A stretch of 64,000 bases of DNA from Glandiceps talaboti (GCF_964340395.1 NC_135554.1:28511130-28575129), one strand, 5' to 3'. Positions 50,701-64,000 are shown, counted from the first letter of the stretch. Made by a program: numbers and translations. Notes: generated from the sequence alone by a model not told the origin.

Positions 50701-51594
50701 ATTGTGAGGGGAGAGGGGGAGGGGCAACACGTGAAATGTATTGATTTGGTCTTTTTGGTGACTTGTGGAATCGATCAGTAAACGTTATAAGCTTATTCAT
50801 CAAATATGTGTATTTGTCATCCTCTGTGTATTTATGTTAATAAATACATTGAATTCTTATTCAGAATACCTGAAAGAAAGTGCATATTTTAAAACAACAA
50901 CAACATACCGTACATTGTTAGTGAAGGAGTTGTCTGAGTATTATCTTGTCACAAATGATGTGACGTTTACCACATTTACATTGTAGTTCGATGTCTATAC
51001 AAATTCAGTAGTCTTCTATTGTGTTGAAAGTCGCTGACGTGTGCATTTATTTTATGGCAACTCAGTGGTGGTGTCAGATGATCGTGTACAGAGTGATCTC
51101 TGATCGTGTGGATGCATATCCCAGTAATCTCCATAGATCAAAGGGCATGTGAGAAGTCTTACTCTGAGTCAGTCTCGACTAGGCAAAGTTGTGTTTTCGG
51201 GGTATGCTTTTGGAAATCGACTACAATGTAATAAATAAATAGTTATGTTGCTAGCACAGTCATACTACCTCCAAGAAGTATAACCCACAAGGTTTTAGTT
51301 ATATACCAAGCAAGGCGTTATGATTAATGAAGAGAGTCATGGCTAACAATATACAATGAAATCACTGAGAATATCCTGAGTCAGTGGATGACACAGTGCA
51401 TGTGGAATTACCGACGTTCTAATTTCTGTGGTCAGGAAAATGCTACTATGACTAATTTACATTGATCGTGTTGTACACCATTTTATGGTTGTAGAACATG
51501 ACATTGTTAGTACTTGTGTTGTGGTGATACGAATCAATAATAAAGCGTAATATGATAGGCCAGAACCTGTTGCGTCATAGATGTTTTAGGACTA

Positions 51595-51647
51595 TGACGT
51601 CATTACTATCCAATCAGAAGTTTCAACCAGGTTCAAGGGTTATAAAT
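51595..51647 (+). promoter_or_regulatory. Promoter of plus-strand thioredoxin: CRE, CCAAT, TATA
   Basis: TGACGTCA at 51595-51602, CCAATCAG at 51610-51617 and TATAAAT at 51641-51647 stand in canonical order, 94 bp before the ATG. The same three elements with nearly the same spacing recur at 57338-57394. Confidence 0.7.
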
Positions 51648-51740
51648 GAGAGTGGTTCGTATTCACAGTGACTCAGTCTGAGACAGTGACGACCCCAGTA
51701 GTTCACTTACGTACGAAGTAAGAATCTCTACGTTATAACA

Positions 51741-53604
51741 ATGACTGTACCATACGTGAAGACAAAGGTAAGACATGGAAAGGTTCTAGACACTCGATAG
51801 ATTATACATTTACGCAGTTATTTGAGTCTGTTGCTATGGAACATCAGATTAAGGGCGTGGCATGTTACCACAGACAATTTCTTCCTTGTCTGTGGTACAA
51901 AGTACGTACCTTATGAAGTGACCTGTCAGATCACATCTGTCTGTATCTGTATTACACGTCGAATGACCAGATAACATGATCACGAAAGACTGTTGACATA
52001 TTGTTAACTAGATAGTGCATTATGATGTGCCCTAGGTTAAAATGTTTATTTGCGAATGTACCTCGATTGGACGACACTTGACGATGCACGACCACAGGCA
52101 CTCGAATCAATGTGTATGATTAAAAAAATGTATATTGAATACTATACATTTCCCCCCAATATCATACAGATTAGTTCGAGTGCTTGTGTGCACGACCATT
52201 CTCAGTATTTGCCGTTCATTGTACTCTATGCTAATTCATGAATTCATTCTCAATGTACAAGGTTATATTAACAAAGACCTCAGACCATGCATGGTCTGAG
52301 CATAGACCCGCGGTACCTTATTCACACCTTAGCCTTTATTTGGTGACTCCCTATATTTATGTATATAGCATGTGTTCAAATAGTCGATCAGTTATAAATT
52401 AAAGTATGCAACTGACAACGGAATTTTACAAGTGAAAAATCAATGTAGAGATATTCGTATACGTTACAATTAAAAAAACTCAGCCCGATTAGCATTACAT
52501 AACCAAATGCAACGCGGTATTATGTAACAAAGCAAATGTAAAGGCCATTTCATTGTTTCTTATTGATTCTGCTTCTTTACCAAAACATCGATCAGGTCAT
52601 GATCAGGTCGTATCCACCATTTGAACCCAATGCTCTAGGTATTACTTAAAGGTGTTACTTAAAGGTGAACGCCAATCCAGGAAATGAACACTTTGCAGAG
52701 TACTTGACTGTAAAACCATGGATCAATAATAGATCCATGGTAAAACTCAACCACAACTGACACAGTGACATGTTACATTTACGGATTATGAACAAAATCG
52801 GTGTTTGAAAATTCCAGAATGCCCAGAAATTCATTTTACATCATATCATAAGATGAACTAGATATTCTTTCATTCCCATTGTCAGGCTGACTTTGATGCT
52901 GCGTTGAAGGGTGCTGGTAGTAAACTTGTAGCTGTTGATTTTACAGCCTCGTGGTGTGGACCATGTAAGTTTATTGGACCTAAGTTTGAGGTACGTTATC
53001 AACGTCCAGGGTTATTGACACGACTCTAATTAAACCCAGGTTGTGTTATTTTTGTTCAATGCAAGGGAGAATACATTATTTCTGCTATTCCAATGGTAAA
53101 ATTGTCACTAATCATGACATTTAGAATGACATATCACGTTATCCATCAGTATTCCACTATTCATATCACCTGTTGAGTTTGCGTCAATACTTATGGGCCA
53201 TGACTATATACGTGTATATTGTTACAACTATACTACTACGTAAATCAAGCTATAGGTAAACTAAGATAGGCACAAATTAAGACAGATACATAATATTACT
53301 ACTGTTTATGGCAGATTACACAGGAGGGTGATAGCGATGCCTTCGTTATGTAGACATTATAACCACCCTGTAATCAAAATAATGTAGGCCTAGCCTAAAT
53401 ATTGGAGGAGATTGAAAGTGTGGCCACTTGGGGGATTTATATCAGAAACTATGTCCAACCACCTTAATATGATAGTAATTATTCATGACATTGCCGATAA
53501 CAAATGCCATTCACTGTAATAGTGATACCAAAGATTAAACAACAGGGGAGTGATTTTTAGCACAACTGAACTGAGGTTCAGTAGTGCTATAGGGATCGCC
53601 CGGC

Positions 53605-53679
<75 letters not shown>

Positions 53680-56117
53680 CAACTTAAAGTCAAAAACCGC
53701 TGAACCGATTGCCACGATATTTGGTGGGTCCATTACCTTGGGTGTCTAGTTGGGAAATTGTTCAAATAAAAATGATCGCATCACAGATGTGTGATTTGGG
53801 TCAAAAAGTGTGATTTTTGGTCAAAAAACTTAAACTCAGAAACTACTGGGCAGATTGGTGCGAAATTTGGTGGGAACATTCTTAAGGGGATGTAAAGTAA
53901 GAGTTGTCCATGATGGGATGATTCCATCAGTGATATGCAAATTAGGGCTAAAAATGTGTCTTTTTGGTTAAAAATCTATCATTCCAAAACTACTGAGCAG
54001 ATTGGGCTGAAATTTAATGGGTATGTATCTAGGGATGTATGGACAAAGAAATATTAAGCATACCATGATTCCATGAGTGATATGCAAATTAGGTGTAAAA
54101 ATGTTCATTTTTGGTCAAAAACTTATATCTCAAAAAGTACTAAGTGAATGAGTTTGAAACTTGGTGAGATGTTTCTAGAAGTGTTATTCAGTACATTGTT
54201 AATTAACTATAATGTTTACTTTACTATTTCCTCTGGTGGTAAAGCCTGTAGCATGGCCAGTTTGGTTTATGACTTGATTATGTAATATGTTGTAAGACAG
54301 CTGTTTCATCACCTACCCATATAAACTGAATGTAGCCTGTGTTTAAAATATTACAATAAGACAACCAAGAAAGTTAAACATGTTACATTGGTATGACTTG
54401 GTTCCAAACTGATTAAAAAAAATAAAGAAGTACAAAACCTTGTAGACACATCCCTTTAAAGTTTGATTAGGATGTTGCTATACTTGTCTTGTACACTTCC
54501 AACATAGGATGGCTGGATTATGATGATGGAAATTAGGTATGAAAATTTTGTTTTGGTTACAACTTTAAATCTTCAAAAAATTATATATCTATCATTGCCC
54601 TGAACATGAAGTTGTGCGGCAACGCAATATTTGCGCTATTTTATTCTGATGTAACGTAATTTTGTTGTGATTTCCTACAGGAAATGTCTAAGGAATTCAC
54701 CGATGTAGTTTTCATAAAGGTCGATGTGGATGACAATGGGGTAAGTAGTTTCTATCATAGAATTGCAATGATGGTCGAATAGTTGCTAGACAGGCCAACA
54801 TGTAATCTACTGATTGCCGGTACGACCCTCGCCGCTGCCGTTGTTTATAAATGGTTAACGTCCTTGGGATAGGTTTGACCTCAGACCACTGGTTTGACCT
54901 ACGATTGTGCCCCAGTCAACCTAGCTGTAGAATTGGTAAAAATTGTATAATTATACAAAGGTTGAGGTGTGAATGTTATAATCATACGTACTTAAAGGGC
55001 TATTTGTCAATCTTGGCTCATCCATTAGTGTTACCTTACCAGTAAAGCTATAATTACATGGGTCATTTTTTGTCCTTGACCAGCCAGCTCTGCCAGACAA
55101 CTAATTTTTAATTCTAATCCGAATAGGCCTTTTATAGAGGCTGCAATAAATTCAGCTATGGTCAAGACACCCATCTTAGCAGGCCTTTTATAGAGGCTGC
55201 AAATATTATAATTATGTATAAGTATGAAAAGTAAAATGTACAAAAACTTATGATTGTTGCAGTAACACTTTATAATACATACTATTTACACTATGTTTAT
55301 TAGTTTGGTTGATTTTTAAGAATGATGGTTATTTTAGTAAACTACATGTAATTTTGCTCCCAAAATACGTTGATTTTGTGAGGATGTGTAGGTTCGTTCG
55401 CTTACTATTCTTTGTCTTATAATATGTTTCAGGAAACCGCAGAAGCAAATGGAGTTTCAGCCATGCCAACGTTTATATTCTTTAAAAATGGGGAAAAAGT
55501 ACGGTAACTTATAAAATTAGTGTCAATAATATTGTCGTAGTTATTGATCATGATCATGATGACGACGACGGTGATGTAGATGTTGTTGTTGTTGTTGTTG
55601 TTGTTCTCTGTGTTTGCTCAGAGAATCAAAACACATAGTTTGGCATATTCTATTTTACACTATATACTACTCTACACATTGACACTATAGTATGTAATTG
55701 ACAGACTATTTAAAACAACTTACACCAGGTCGGTGTTTGTAATTTAATACTAAAAAAAAGAACTATGAAAATGAGAGTATGTTATTTGTAGTGAATGATT
55801 CGTAAACCAGCTTGCTAGCACTAGAGACCGATACGTCACAGCCCGTTTATGAATGCGTTTGTCGCTTCCCAGTATATTGAAACATCAGCACATATATATA
55901 CACTTGTATTTGTCCAGTTCGCTTTCTAGTACTATAACAAATATTTTAGCGGGAACTCTTTTCAACTTAGACCATTTTATCAGCTAGGAGTTATCATTAC
56001 TCGGTTGTACTTGAAGTGTAAAACCTTCAATAAATGTACTTATCTTGGTTACAGGTGGACTCTTTAACTGGCGCCGATGAGAAAAAACTTCGCGAGTTAT
56101 TGACCAAGAATAAGTGA
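51741..56117 (+). CDS. TXN-like: Thioredoxin paralog lacking the accessory cysteines, five exons
   Basis: Second cytosolic-type thioredoxin. Exons 51741-51767, 52886-52990, 54681-54740, 55433-55498 and 56055-56117 have exactly the same lengths (27, 105, 60, 66, 63) and phases (0) as the minus-strand twin. The product is 106 residues: it starts MTVPYVKTK, has WCGPC at residues 32-36 in [17 protein letters not shown], the cis-proline motif [13 protein letters not shown], and the C-terminus [10 protein letters not shown]. Residues equivalent to human C69 and C73 are Asn and Ala, so only the active-site pair of cysteines remains. That should make it insensitive to the dimerisation, nitrosylation or glutathionylation known for those cysteines. 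AATAAA at 56464 is a likely polyadenylation signal. Substrates may be the same as for the twin. Confidence 0.95.
53561..54260 (+). repeat. Interspersed repeat with (GT)n core, copy 3
   Basis: Inside intron 2 of the plus-strand thioredoxin. It begins CACAACTGAACTGAGGTTCAG, then (GT)n at 53606-53676, AAACAACTTAAAGTCAAAAA, and degenerate internal repeats with GAGCAGATTGGGCTGAAATTT-like blocks. Same family as 11470. Confidence 0.75.
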
Positions 56118-56463
56118 ATGAGGAATAATGAGGAATACGAACCTGTGTATATGTATGGTATTTCAACTACTGCAGCACCAAATCAGAAGAACACTTTTAA
56201 GATTTAATGAACAGTAAATGAATGGATCAGCCACTCAATTGATTAGTTTAATAAGTTTAAAATGCATTTCTTTTCCATCACTCAAATTATGGGACGGTAT
56301 TCACCAATCGTCTACTGAGTGACTATCAAAATGATAGCTTTAACTTTCGTACACTGATAATTTTGCATTATGATTTACAGTCTACCATGTATAAGATATC
56401 AGACCAATTTAGAAATATGCCAATTACAATGTAATGTCTTGTAGTAGCAAACACCATTATGCA

Positions 56464-56469
56464 AATAAA
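56464..56469 (+). promoter_or_regulatory. Polyadenylation signal of the plus-strand thioredoxin
   Basis: AATAAA lies about 350 bp past the stop at 56115-56117; no closer canonical signal was seen. Confidence 0.45.
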
Positions 56470-56544
56470 GATAATGTTCTTTGACAAATCATGGTACAAA
56501 TGCACTGTATGGTCACAATGACTAATTAGTCGGACGGGGACTTA

Positions 56545-57110
56545 TGGATTGGGGTCCGTGCGTCCGTCCGTCCGTCCGCAGCCGTTTCTTGGAGATGCCT
56601 GGACCGATTTTTTTCAAACTTGGCACAGGGGCAACATACAATGGCATACATATGCATGTCAATTTGTTTCATGATACGATCCAATATGGCCGCCGAGCAA
56701 CCATTTTGTTTGCAAATTTTCCCTGTCTAAAGCCATAACTCAGACATGCTTGAACAGATCTCATTCAAAGTTGGTATTAGGACAGTGTTCTATGACATAC
56801 ATGTGTATATTCATTGTTGTCATGATACGATACAATATGGCCGCCTAGCAGCCATTTTGTTTGTGAATTTTCCATGTCCAAAGCCATAACTCAGACATGC
56901 TTGAACAGATCTCATTCAAAGTTGGTATTAGGACAGTGTTCTATGACATACATGTGCACATCCATTTTCATCATGATACAATCCAATATGGCTGCCTGGC
57001 AGCCATTTTGTTTGCGAATTTTCCATGTCCAAAGCCTTAACTCAGACATGCTTGAACAGATCTTATTCAAAGTTGGTATTAGGACAGTGTTCTATGACAT
57101 GATGGTGATA
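56545..57110 (+). repeat. Interspersed repeat with 151-bp internal tandem units
   Basis: It begins with (GTCC)n at 56560-56578, then GGAGATGCCTGGACCGATTT. Next come about three and a half units of 151 bp, marked by CCATAACTCAGACATGCTTG (56730, 56881, 57032) and CAATATGGCCGCC-type words. The frames are fortuitous. Confidence 0.85.
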
Positions 57111-57337
57111 GCTAGTAAATTAGGATATCAGAATATATAGTCATCTTTGACCTCATGCTACCTAATCAATGGGCACTACCTCCCGAATTACACTAAGTGG
57201 CCTGCTTTTGTTACTTGAAATATTTGACATTAGTGTCATGAAAAGAGAAATCGAAAGAAGTTTAGAGTTGCATACCATAGTTGGCAAATGACTTTAAGTC
57301 ATTATTTCGTGGGCAGAGTGATCCCGTCTTCTTCGTA

Positions 57338-57507
57338 TGACCTCATCATTAGCCAATCAGAAGTATACTACCTGCCTACCCAAATTTTATAAAAGTACGT
57401 GTGAAGGAAAGTCAGTAAGGCATTTTTGGTTGGTGTTCGTACCTGAACAACACATAAATCACCACAGTACTACAGGAACCATGACTGTTACTGAAGTCAA
57501 AAATAGA
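57338..57507 (+). pseudogene. Orphan thioredoxin promoter plus first-exon remnant
   Basis: TGACCTCA (57338), CCAATCAG (57353) and TATAAAA (57388) repeat the order of the 51595 promoter, with the same 15-bp first spacing. 93 bp after the TATA box an ATG at 57481 opens MTVTEVK, the same N-terminus as the two thioredoxins ([18 protein letters not shown]). The expected donor after the ninth codon is missing, and no WCGPC exon is seen downstream in the window. This is probably a duplicated 5' end, possibly still transcribed. Confidence 0.6.
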
Positions 57508-57599
57508 AATATCATCACTATTGTCTGTGTAGGTGGGTTGGTGTTGTGTGTGTGGAGGTGTTGGTTGTTATAATAAAACAAATAAAACTTATTCTCGTG

Positions 57600-59830
57600 T
57601 CGGCATTTGGATATCAACTCAGTTCCTTTGTTTAGTTTGGAGTTTTTGTCTGCTTTAATAATGGTTAGTTTTTCGGTTAAACACAGGTTGCATCGTTTTG
57701 TTTTATTGGTGTATGCTTGGGCTGTCTTGCTGGTGGACCAGGATACGGAAAAAGGCTCGTTGTTTCTTTTCAGTTTCCAAATGTGGACACGAGAATAAGT
57801 TTTATTTGTCCAACTTCAATAGAGCATCTATCACCTAAACTAAACCAGTTAACTAACTGAACATCAAAGGCCAACATGTAACAACCCGCCAACACCTACT
57901 TGTCCGCAAAAAATCTACCTACCCCACCTATTCTAAAATTGAGCGTAATCGGAACCACACAATGTTTTAGGCCTTAGTATGTTGACAACGACCAAATGTG
58001 TGATTATTGCATCTTCAGTGCAGCCTCTATTGCCAATGATGTCTCAGATTGTTCTCAATCTTGTATTGGATTTCAATTAGTTTGTTTTCAATCTATATTT
58101 TCATTGTTTATTTTCATAACACCTAAAACATTTTATTTATAGAAGTCGGGATGTATTTCGTTGAGTACCCATATATAGATCGAGGGAGTACACTATACAA
58201 ATATAGTGTCAGCAAATTTATTTTCAATTCAATTCCATTCAATTCAATTCATTTAATTTGATTAATTTACTATAAATCGAAGGATAGTCAAAATGAACTA
58301 AGGAATAATAAAACACACAAGACATAACATTGTTGAGAAATAATGCAAATTTATTGATAATAAATAAAACAATACGTTCATGCAAAATGTGAAAAGAAAT
58401 TATTGACGAAGTTGTATTTCTATGCTACTGTAACTAGTGTTACGTGTTTGAAAAAGGTTTGTGCAACATTTGAATGATAGCTTCCGCACCATAAGAAATC
58501 AAATCTCTGAATAAGTTGCGTGTGATCATGAGGCTTCGTAATTATTATCTGCATCAGACACGTTGTTTCTCAATAAAAACAGAAGAATATTGCATTTAGT
58601 GAGTGAGGGTGCTCTTCTAAAACTTGAAAATTCTACGATAGTGATTGAGATTTCCAGGAACGGAAATTTCAGTATCTATGACTATGGATTTTGTCTTCTG
58701 TCTTCTGTCTAACAGAAAGAAAGTACATTGACTTATCATTCCAACATTCATTGTTAAGTTCGATTAAAACTCAACAAAATTCACAGTGAAGTTTTTAATC
58801 CTAAAAATGTAAATGACCCGAGATATATTGATCGAGACTGTCACAGTTTCGATTATGATTTAAAAGTAACAAATATCCCAATATATGTAATGTATAATCG
58901 TTAGATATCAAATATGATTTGCTATGCAGCGCTAAATGTACTAACAGTCATGTAATAGATTTATGCTAAATGTAGGTACGACTATGGGACAAGGTGAACG
59001 GTGTATGGATATATTCTGTTTATGAAACATAACTGATACGTTTACAAAGTATGGTGTACGCAATTTGTCATTGATATCCATCTTTTTCATAATCTATTTC
59101 AAGATTTGCTTTTAACAATACTATCTTGCAATTGCTGCTAAGCTATGTATTGAAAATATAAATTTACCTCAAAGAAATCATATTTCTTTGTATGAAGTAG
59201 CTAGAAATTTAATTTTTCACAAGTAAGTTTTAATATCGCATTTCTCTTTAAGTTTATGCTTTGTTAATGAAATGGGACAGATTTAACGATCGCTTATAAC
59301 ATGAACGCAAGATTCAATAAGTAGTCGCTTTTAATAGGTTAAGCGTTTTATACAACACTCAAAAACAAATTTGACCACCCCCTTAATGTTCTTGATGTTT
59401 CCCTTAATGATGTATAGCTGTTTTCAAATGGTTGTTATATGTAAACTTTAAATTAAATTGGAATAAATATGTGATTCATTCCAGGAATATGAGTTCAAGA
59501 AATAAGAATTCTGTATGTAGCTATTCCTATAGAACATTAACAATCATAGCAATCCAGTCTCAAGAAAGACAAAACAAAACGGTAGTTCTCGTACATGTGT
59601 CCCTCTTTAAAAAAAAAAATTCTGATCTCTACTAATGTCTAATCTCGAGAAATTGTATACATTTGTTATTTAAAAAAACAATCTTGTATTATTTCGACTT
59701 ACGAAACATCTACAGTTCATAGAAAATGGATTTCATAAGCGATGCAAGTATTGCTTTTGATAGAAAAGGACTCATTTGAAATAATACTATATACACATTT
59801 TGCTTGGTAAGGGTAAGGTTAGGCTAAAGT
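57600..59830. other. AT-rich spacer with no gene seen
   Basis: Only short simple repeats (TTCAA-type near 58225-58260). No exon or element end is recognised. Confidence 0.5.
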
Positions 59831-59839
59831 TTAGAAATT

Positions 59840-61455
59840 ATTTTATGGGGTGGGGAGGAGAGGGGTAGCAAATAATTTTATGGGGTGGGGAGGAAGGGGT
59901 AGTAAATAATGTGGGGTGAGGAGTAGAGGGGGTAGTAAATTATTTTATGGAGTGGGGAGGAGGGGGTAGTAAATTGTTTTATGGGGTGGGGAGGATAGGT
60001 ATAGTTAATTATTTTATGGGGTGGGGAGGAGAGGTGTAGTTAGTTATTTTATGGGGTGGGGAGGAGAGGGGATAGTTAATTATTTTATGGGGTGGGGAGG
60101 AGAGAGGTAGTTGATTATTTTATGGGGTGGGGAGGAGAGGTGTAGTTAATTATTTTATGGGGTAGGGAGGAGAGAGAGGTAGTTGATTATTTTATGGGGT
60201 GGGGAGGAGAGGTGTAGTTAATTATTTTATGGGGTGGGGGAGGAGAGGGGTAGTTAATTATTTATGGGGTGGGGGAGAAGAGGGGTAGTTAATTATTTTA
60301 TGGGGTGGGGGAGGAGAGGGGTAGTTAATTATTTTATGGGGTGGGGAGGAGAGGTGTAGTTAATAATTTTATGGGGTGGGGGAGGAGAGGGGTAGTTAAT
60401 TATTTTATGGGGTGGGGGAGGAGAGGTGTAGTTAATTATTTTATGGGGTAGGGAGGAGAGAGAGGTAGTTGATTATTTTATGGGGTGGGGAGGAGAGGTG
60501 TAGTTAATTATTTTATGGGGTGGGGGAGGAGAGGGGTAGTTAATTATTTTATGGGGTGGGGGAGGAGAGGGGTAGTTAATTATTTTATGGGGTGGGGGAG
60601 GAGAGGGGTAGTTAATTATTTTATGGGGTGGGGAGGAGAGGTGTAGTTAATTATTTTATGGGGTGGGGAGGAGAGGGGTAGTTAATTATTTTATGGGGTG
60701 GGAGGAGAGGTGTAGTTGATTATTTTATGGGGTGGGGGAGGAGAGGTGTAGTTAATTATTTTATGGGGTGGGAGGAGAGGTGTAGTTGATTATTTTATGG
60801 GGTGGGGAGGATAGGTATAGTTAATTATTTTATGGGGTGGGGAGGAGAGGGTAGTAAATTATTTTATGGGGTGGGGGAGGAGAGGGATAGTTAATTATTT
60901 TATGGGGTGGGGAGGAGAGGGGTAGTTAATTATTTTATGGGGTGGGGAGGAGAGGGGTAGTTAATTATTTTATGGGGTGGGGAGGAGAGGGGTAGTTAAT
61001 TATTTTATGGGGTGGGGGAGGAGAGGGGTAGTTAATTATTTTATGGGGTGGGAGGAGAGGGGTAGTTAATTATTTTATGGGGTGGGGGAGGGGAGGGGTA
61101 GTTAATTATTTTATGGGGTGGGGGAGGAGAGGGGTAGTTAATTATTTTATGGGGTGGGAGGAGAGGGGTAGTTGATTATTTTATGGGGTGGGAGGAGAGG
61201 TGTAGTTAATTATTTTATGGGGTGGGGAGGAGAGGGGTAGTTAATTATTTTATGGGGTGGGGAGGGGAGGGGTAGTTAGTTATTTTATGGGGTGGGGGAG
61301 GAGAGGGGTAGTTAATTATTTTATGGGGTGGGGGAGGAGAGGGGTAGTTAATTATTTTATGGGGTGGGGGAGGAGAGGGGTAGTTAATTATTTTATTGGA
61401 TGGGGGGAGAGGGGTAGTTAATTATTTTATGGGGTGGGAAGGAGAGGGGTAGTAG
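59840..61455. repeat. G-rich 36-bp minisatellite, about 45 copies
   Basis: The unit is about TTAATTATTTTATGGGG then TGGGGGAGGAGAGGGGTAG, 34-37 bp long, with variants GGTGTAG, TTGATTA and a lost G. Four G-tracts per unit on the + strand could form a G-quadruplex, alternating with an AT-rich easily melted segment. Confidence 0.97.
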
Positions 61456-63890
61456 AATTATTGAAGTACATTAATCGGCATAACGAACAGAGAGCACAAC
61501 AGACAATTTACGAATCATTACGTTATTTTTTAAAAGTGAAAATCTTATTGCAGTATTTACACCATTAGTTTCAATGTTGTGACAGAAGCAACTGAAAATT
61601 ATTATGTATGCTAGAATGATATGAAGATTTGGGTTGTTTCAAGCAAAAATAAGCAAACAAATGTACATTTCCAGACTCTGCTCCTTGTTGTTGGACAGAT
61701 ACATGGTGATATTTTGGGGATTGAAATCTACTATTGATTGACAAAACTCACGTCAGATACATATAAAACAGCTGTTGCGAGATCTAACTACTTTGGCCCT
61801 AAAGTTTTTTCTGAACTGAAGGTGCTGCACGCTTAATTTCTAGACTGAGATTCTTCTTCTTACTCAGTAACATTACGAAAATTACAAAAAACGTTCATTC
61901 ACACTTACAAAACATACCAGTCCTGTAAAATATCTTTTGAATAAATAATAACTTTGTTTTTCGTTGACACAGCAAATTGAAACTCGTCTCCATAAGCTTT
62001 CATGATAATTCATTACGAACTTTAAAGCTATATGCATTGAAAGTGAAATGAACGTATTTATATAGCCATAGTTAAGCCTTTGAAAGGGTCACATTTCAAT
62101 TTTTTATCAAATCATCATTGCAGAAATGGTGTCTGTTGATGTTATAATAATTGGAACCCATTTTCTTCTGTGCGGCAAAAAATAGATTAGAGATTGCAAA
62201 CTAAGGTGTTTTTTATTGTAGTGGAATCACATAATATATATATATATAAATAGAAGGTTCTCATGTCTATATCAATATACATGTTGTAATTTATGCATTT
62301 GTACTGGACTGCTTAATGTGCGGGACACGCCCTTGCAGTGACTCGTGTGACATAGGTGATTTAGTTTCTCAATTAATTTCAGAGTATGAAAACATGTGGA
62401 AAGTAACAAATTAGGGAGAATTTTATCCTTTCAATTACTATTTTTAAAATGGCTTCCGAGTCAGGTGCTAATAACGTGCTAATCAACGTACTAACGTCAC
62501 TCTCACCCTATTTCTAAGTAACTATCTCCAATATGGAGAACATTTTAAACATTGATATGTAAGAATATAAATCCTACTGCTATGGTGCAGTCGTATGCAA
62601 GGTGAACAGATTAAAATGAGTATGGAAGTTTGGAAATTATCAATTTAACACGAAGTTATTTCATTTTGCACTACTATGCGAAATATTGGGAGACCTGCAA
62701 AGAATATCTATTAGTAAAAGACATTAACAATATATTCTTGGATATTTGAAAAGTTGCCAAGATATTTTACATATTTTTATATGGTCTCTGACTTCCTTCA
62801 TGAAAGAAATATGTTTACGATAATCTGAAAGCAATTTTATGAACTTCATTTTAATTTTAATCTATTTACATTCTTGTTTTTTATAGTGTGGCAATTGTTA
62901 AATGCAGGATATGTTATTACATAATGACTGATTGATTTTAGTTGCTTTTTTTCGCAAATGCTCATCCCTGCATATATTAATTTTGAGAAGTGAAACAAAA
63001 CACACTGTACTTAAACTTGAAACTATTTGCTGTTTGGCGAGAGACTATTTATTTACCTATATCCTTCCTAGATTGATTACTTGATTGACTAAAAACGTCA
63101 GGAAATTTGAAAATCTCTTGATTGCGTGTTTGATATGAATTAGGCTACCATCACTTACACACATTTTTCACGACCCTGTCTCAACAGGAAGTTGAAAAAC
63201 AAATAACTTGAATTTATGAACCATATAGAGTCTGGTCAACGACTATATAAGTAATAGAATGTGTAAAATTACATCATAGTAACACACTGACATTGACGAT
63301 TACTAGATTTGTTTTTTCCCTCAGTGCACTGACAAAAAAAAAAGATTGTTCAAGTATTAGTTACTATAATTACTATTAGTCCAAGAACAAGGACATGTTA
63401 TCAGATCCTAATATTAGTTCCAGAACAAGGACAGGTTATCGGATCCTAATATTAGTTCCAGAACAAGGACAGGTTACCAGATCCTAATATTAATCCAAGA
63501 ACCACGAAAGATTACCAGATCCTTACACTGTTGTATAGCATTATTATAATGTTACACAACTTCTCCATTTTCTCATTAACATATTTACAAATTTGAAGGC
63601 ACAAACGACCAATTCTCCAATCTTGTGTTTTTCATAAGGTAAGTTTGACTTAAGTAGTCCTTAAGCTTACAAATGTTGACTTCATCAGTTAAGATATTGT
63701 TATTTGTACTATCCAACGATGGTACTAGTTCACATGTACAACATAACCTTTCTGAGGCGTTGCATTAGTGCGTAGCCCTCCTATTAGATGCTGTAACACA
63801 CGAAACATTTGTCATGTTTAAAACTGAATACACAAGGTCTGTGATAATATCCTCATATATACATCTTAACACATATGTATAATGTATATG

Positions 63891-63941
<51 letters not shown>

Positions 63942-64000
63942 TGTTATATTGTATTATATTCTGTCATTATGATATCCGGAAATATGAAATTTCGAAATGG
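61456..64000. other. AT-rich spacer; small tandem repeats
   Basis: Contains a 38-bp repeat of about four copies (63374-63525; AGAACAAGGACA, CAGATCCTAATATTA) and (AT)n at 63894-63935. No gene seen. Confidence 0.55.

Noticed and set aside
57481-57573. Intact third thioredoxin gene
   Set aside because: Only the promoter-like elements and MTVTEVK are present; no active-site exon or matching donor was found to the end of the window.

Overview
The window is nuclear DNA of an animal: genes are split by GT-AG introns, microsatellites and MITE-like elements are dense, and the proteins are metazoan families. An Ig-TIR receptor, a sacsin with a giant exon, a Ty3/gypsy fossil and twin cytosolic thioredoxins suit a marine invertebrate. 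Amphioxus or a hemichordate fits best, but a lophotrochozoan cannot be excluded from this sequence alone.

Layout. (1) 122-8709, + strand: the 3' part of an IL-1R-like receptor gene with four Ig domains, one membrane helix and a TIR domain split over two exons. Its 5' end lies off the window. Its introns carry long tetranucleotide arrays and two PIF/Harbinger-like elements. (2) 8.8-15.9 kb: repeats, foldbacks, one isolated caspase-like exon on the - strand (about 12894-13057) and a decayed Ty3/gypsy pol fossil (about 14920-15330). (3) 15909-29921, - strand: a sacsin-family gene of at least 4372 residues, 4256 of them from one 12.8-kb exon. It has three Hsp90-like ATPase repeats, a J-domain and a C-terminal HEPN domain. 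(4) 30-41.4 kb: repeats, a third PIF/Harbinger-like element, a broken copy of the TIR exons (38442-39195) and a 50-bp minisatellite. (5) 41453-56117: two five-exon thioredoxin genes with identical exon sizes, arranged head to head. The 5 kb between them holds a recent tandem duplication of about 2 kb. A third promoter plus first-exon remnant sits at 57338-57507. (6) 57.6-64 kb: no gene seen. The main feature is a 1.6-kb G-rich 36-bp minisatellite.

The genes do not form one pathway. The receptor and the caspase-like exon suggest innate immunity and cell death, sacsin is a chaperone-type protein, and the thioredoxins are redox housekeeping. The most informative signals are recent duplications at several scales: TIR exons, thioredoxin genes, a thioredoxin exon, a thioredoxin promoter and the intergenic tandem block. 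The three coding models were built by hand and keep frame across all stated junctions.
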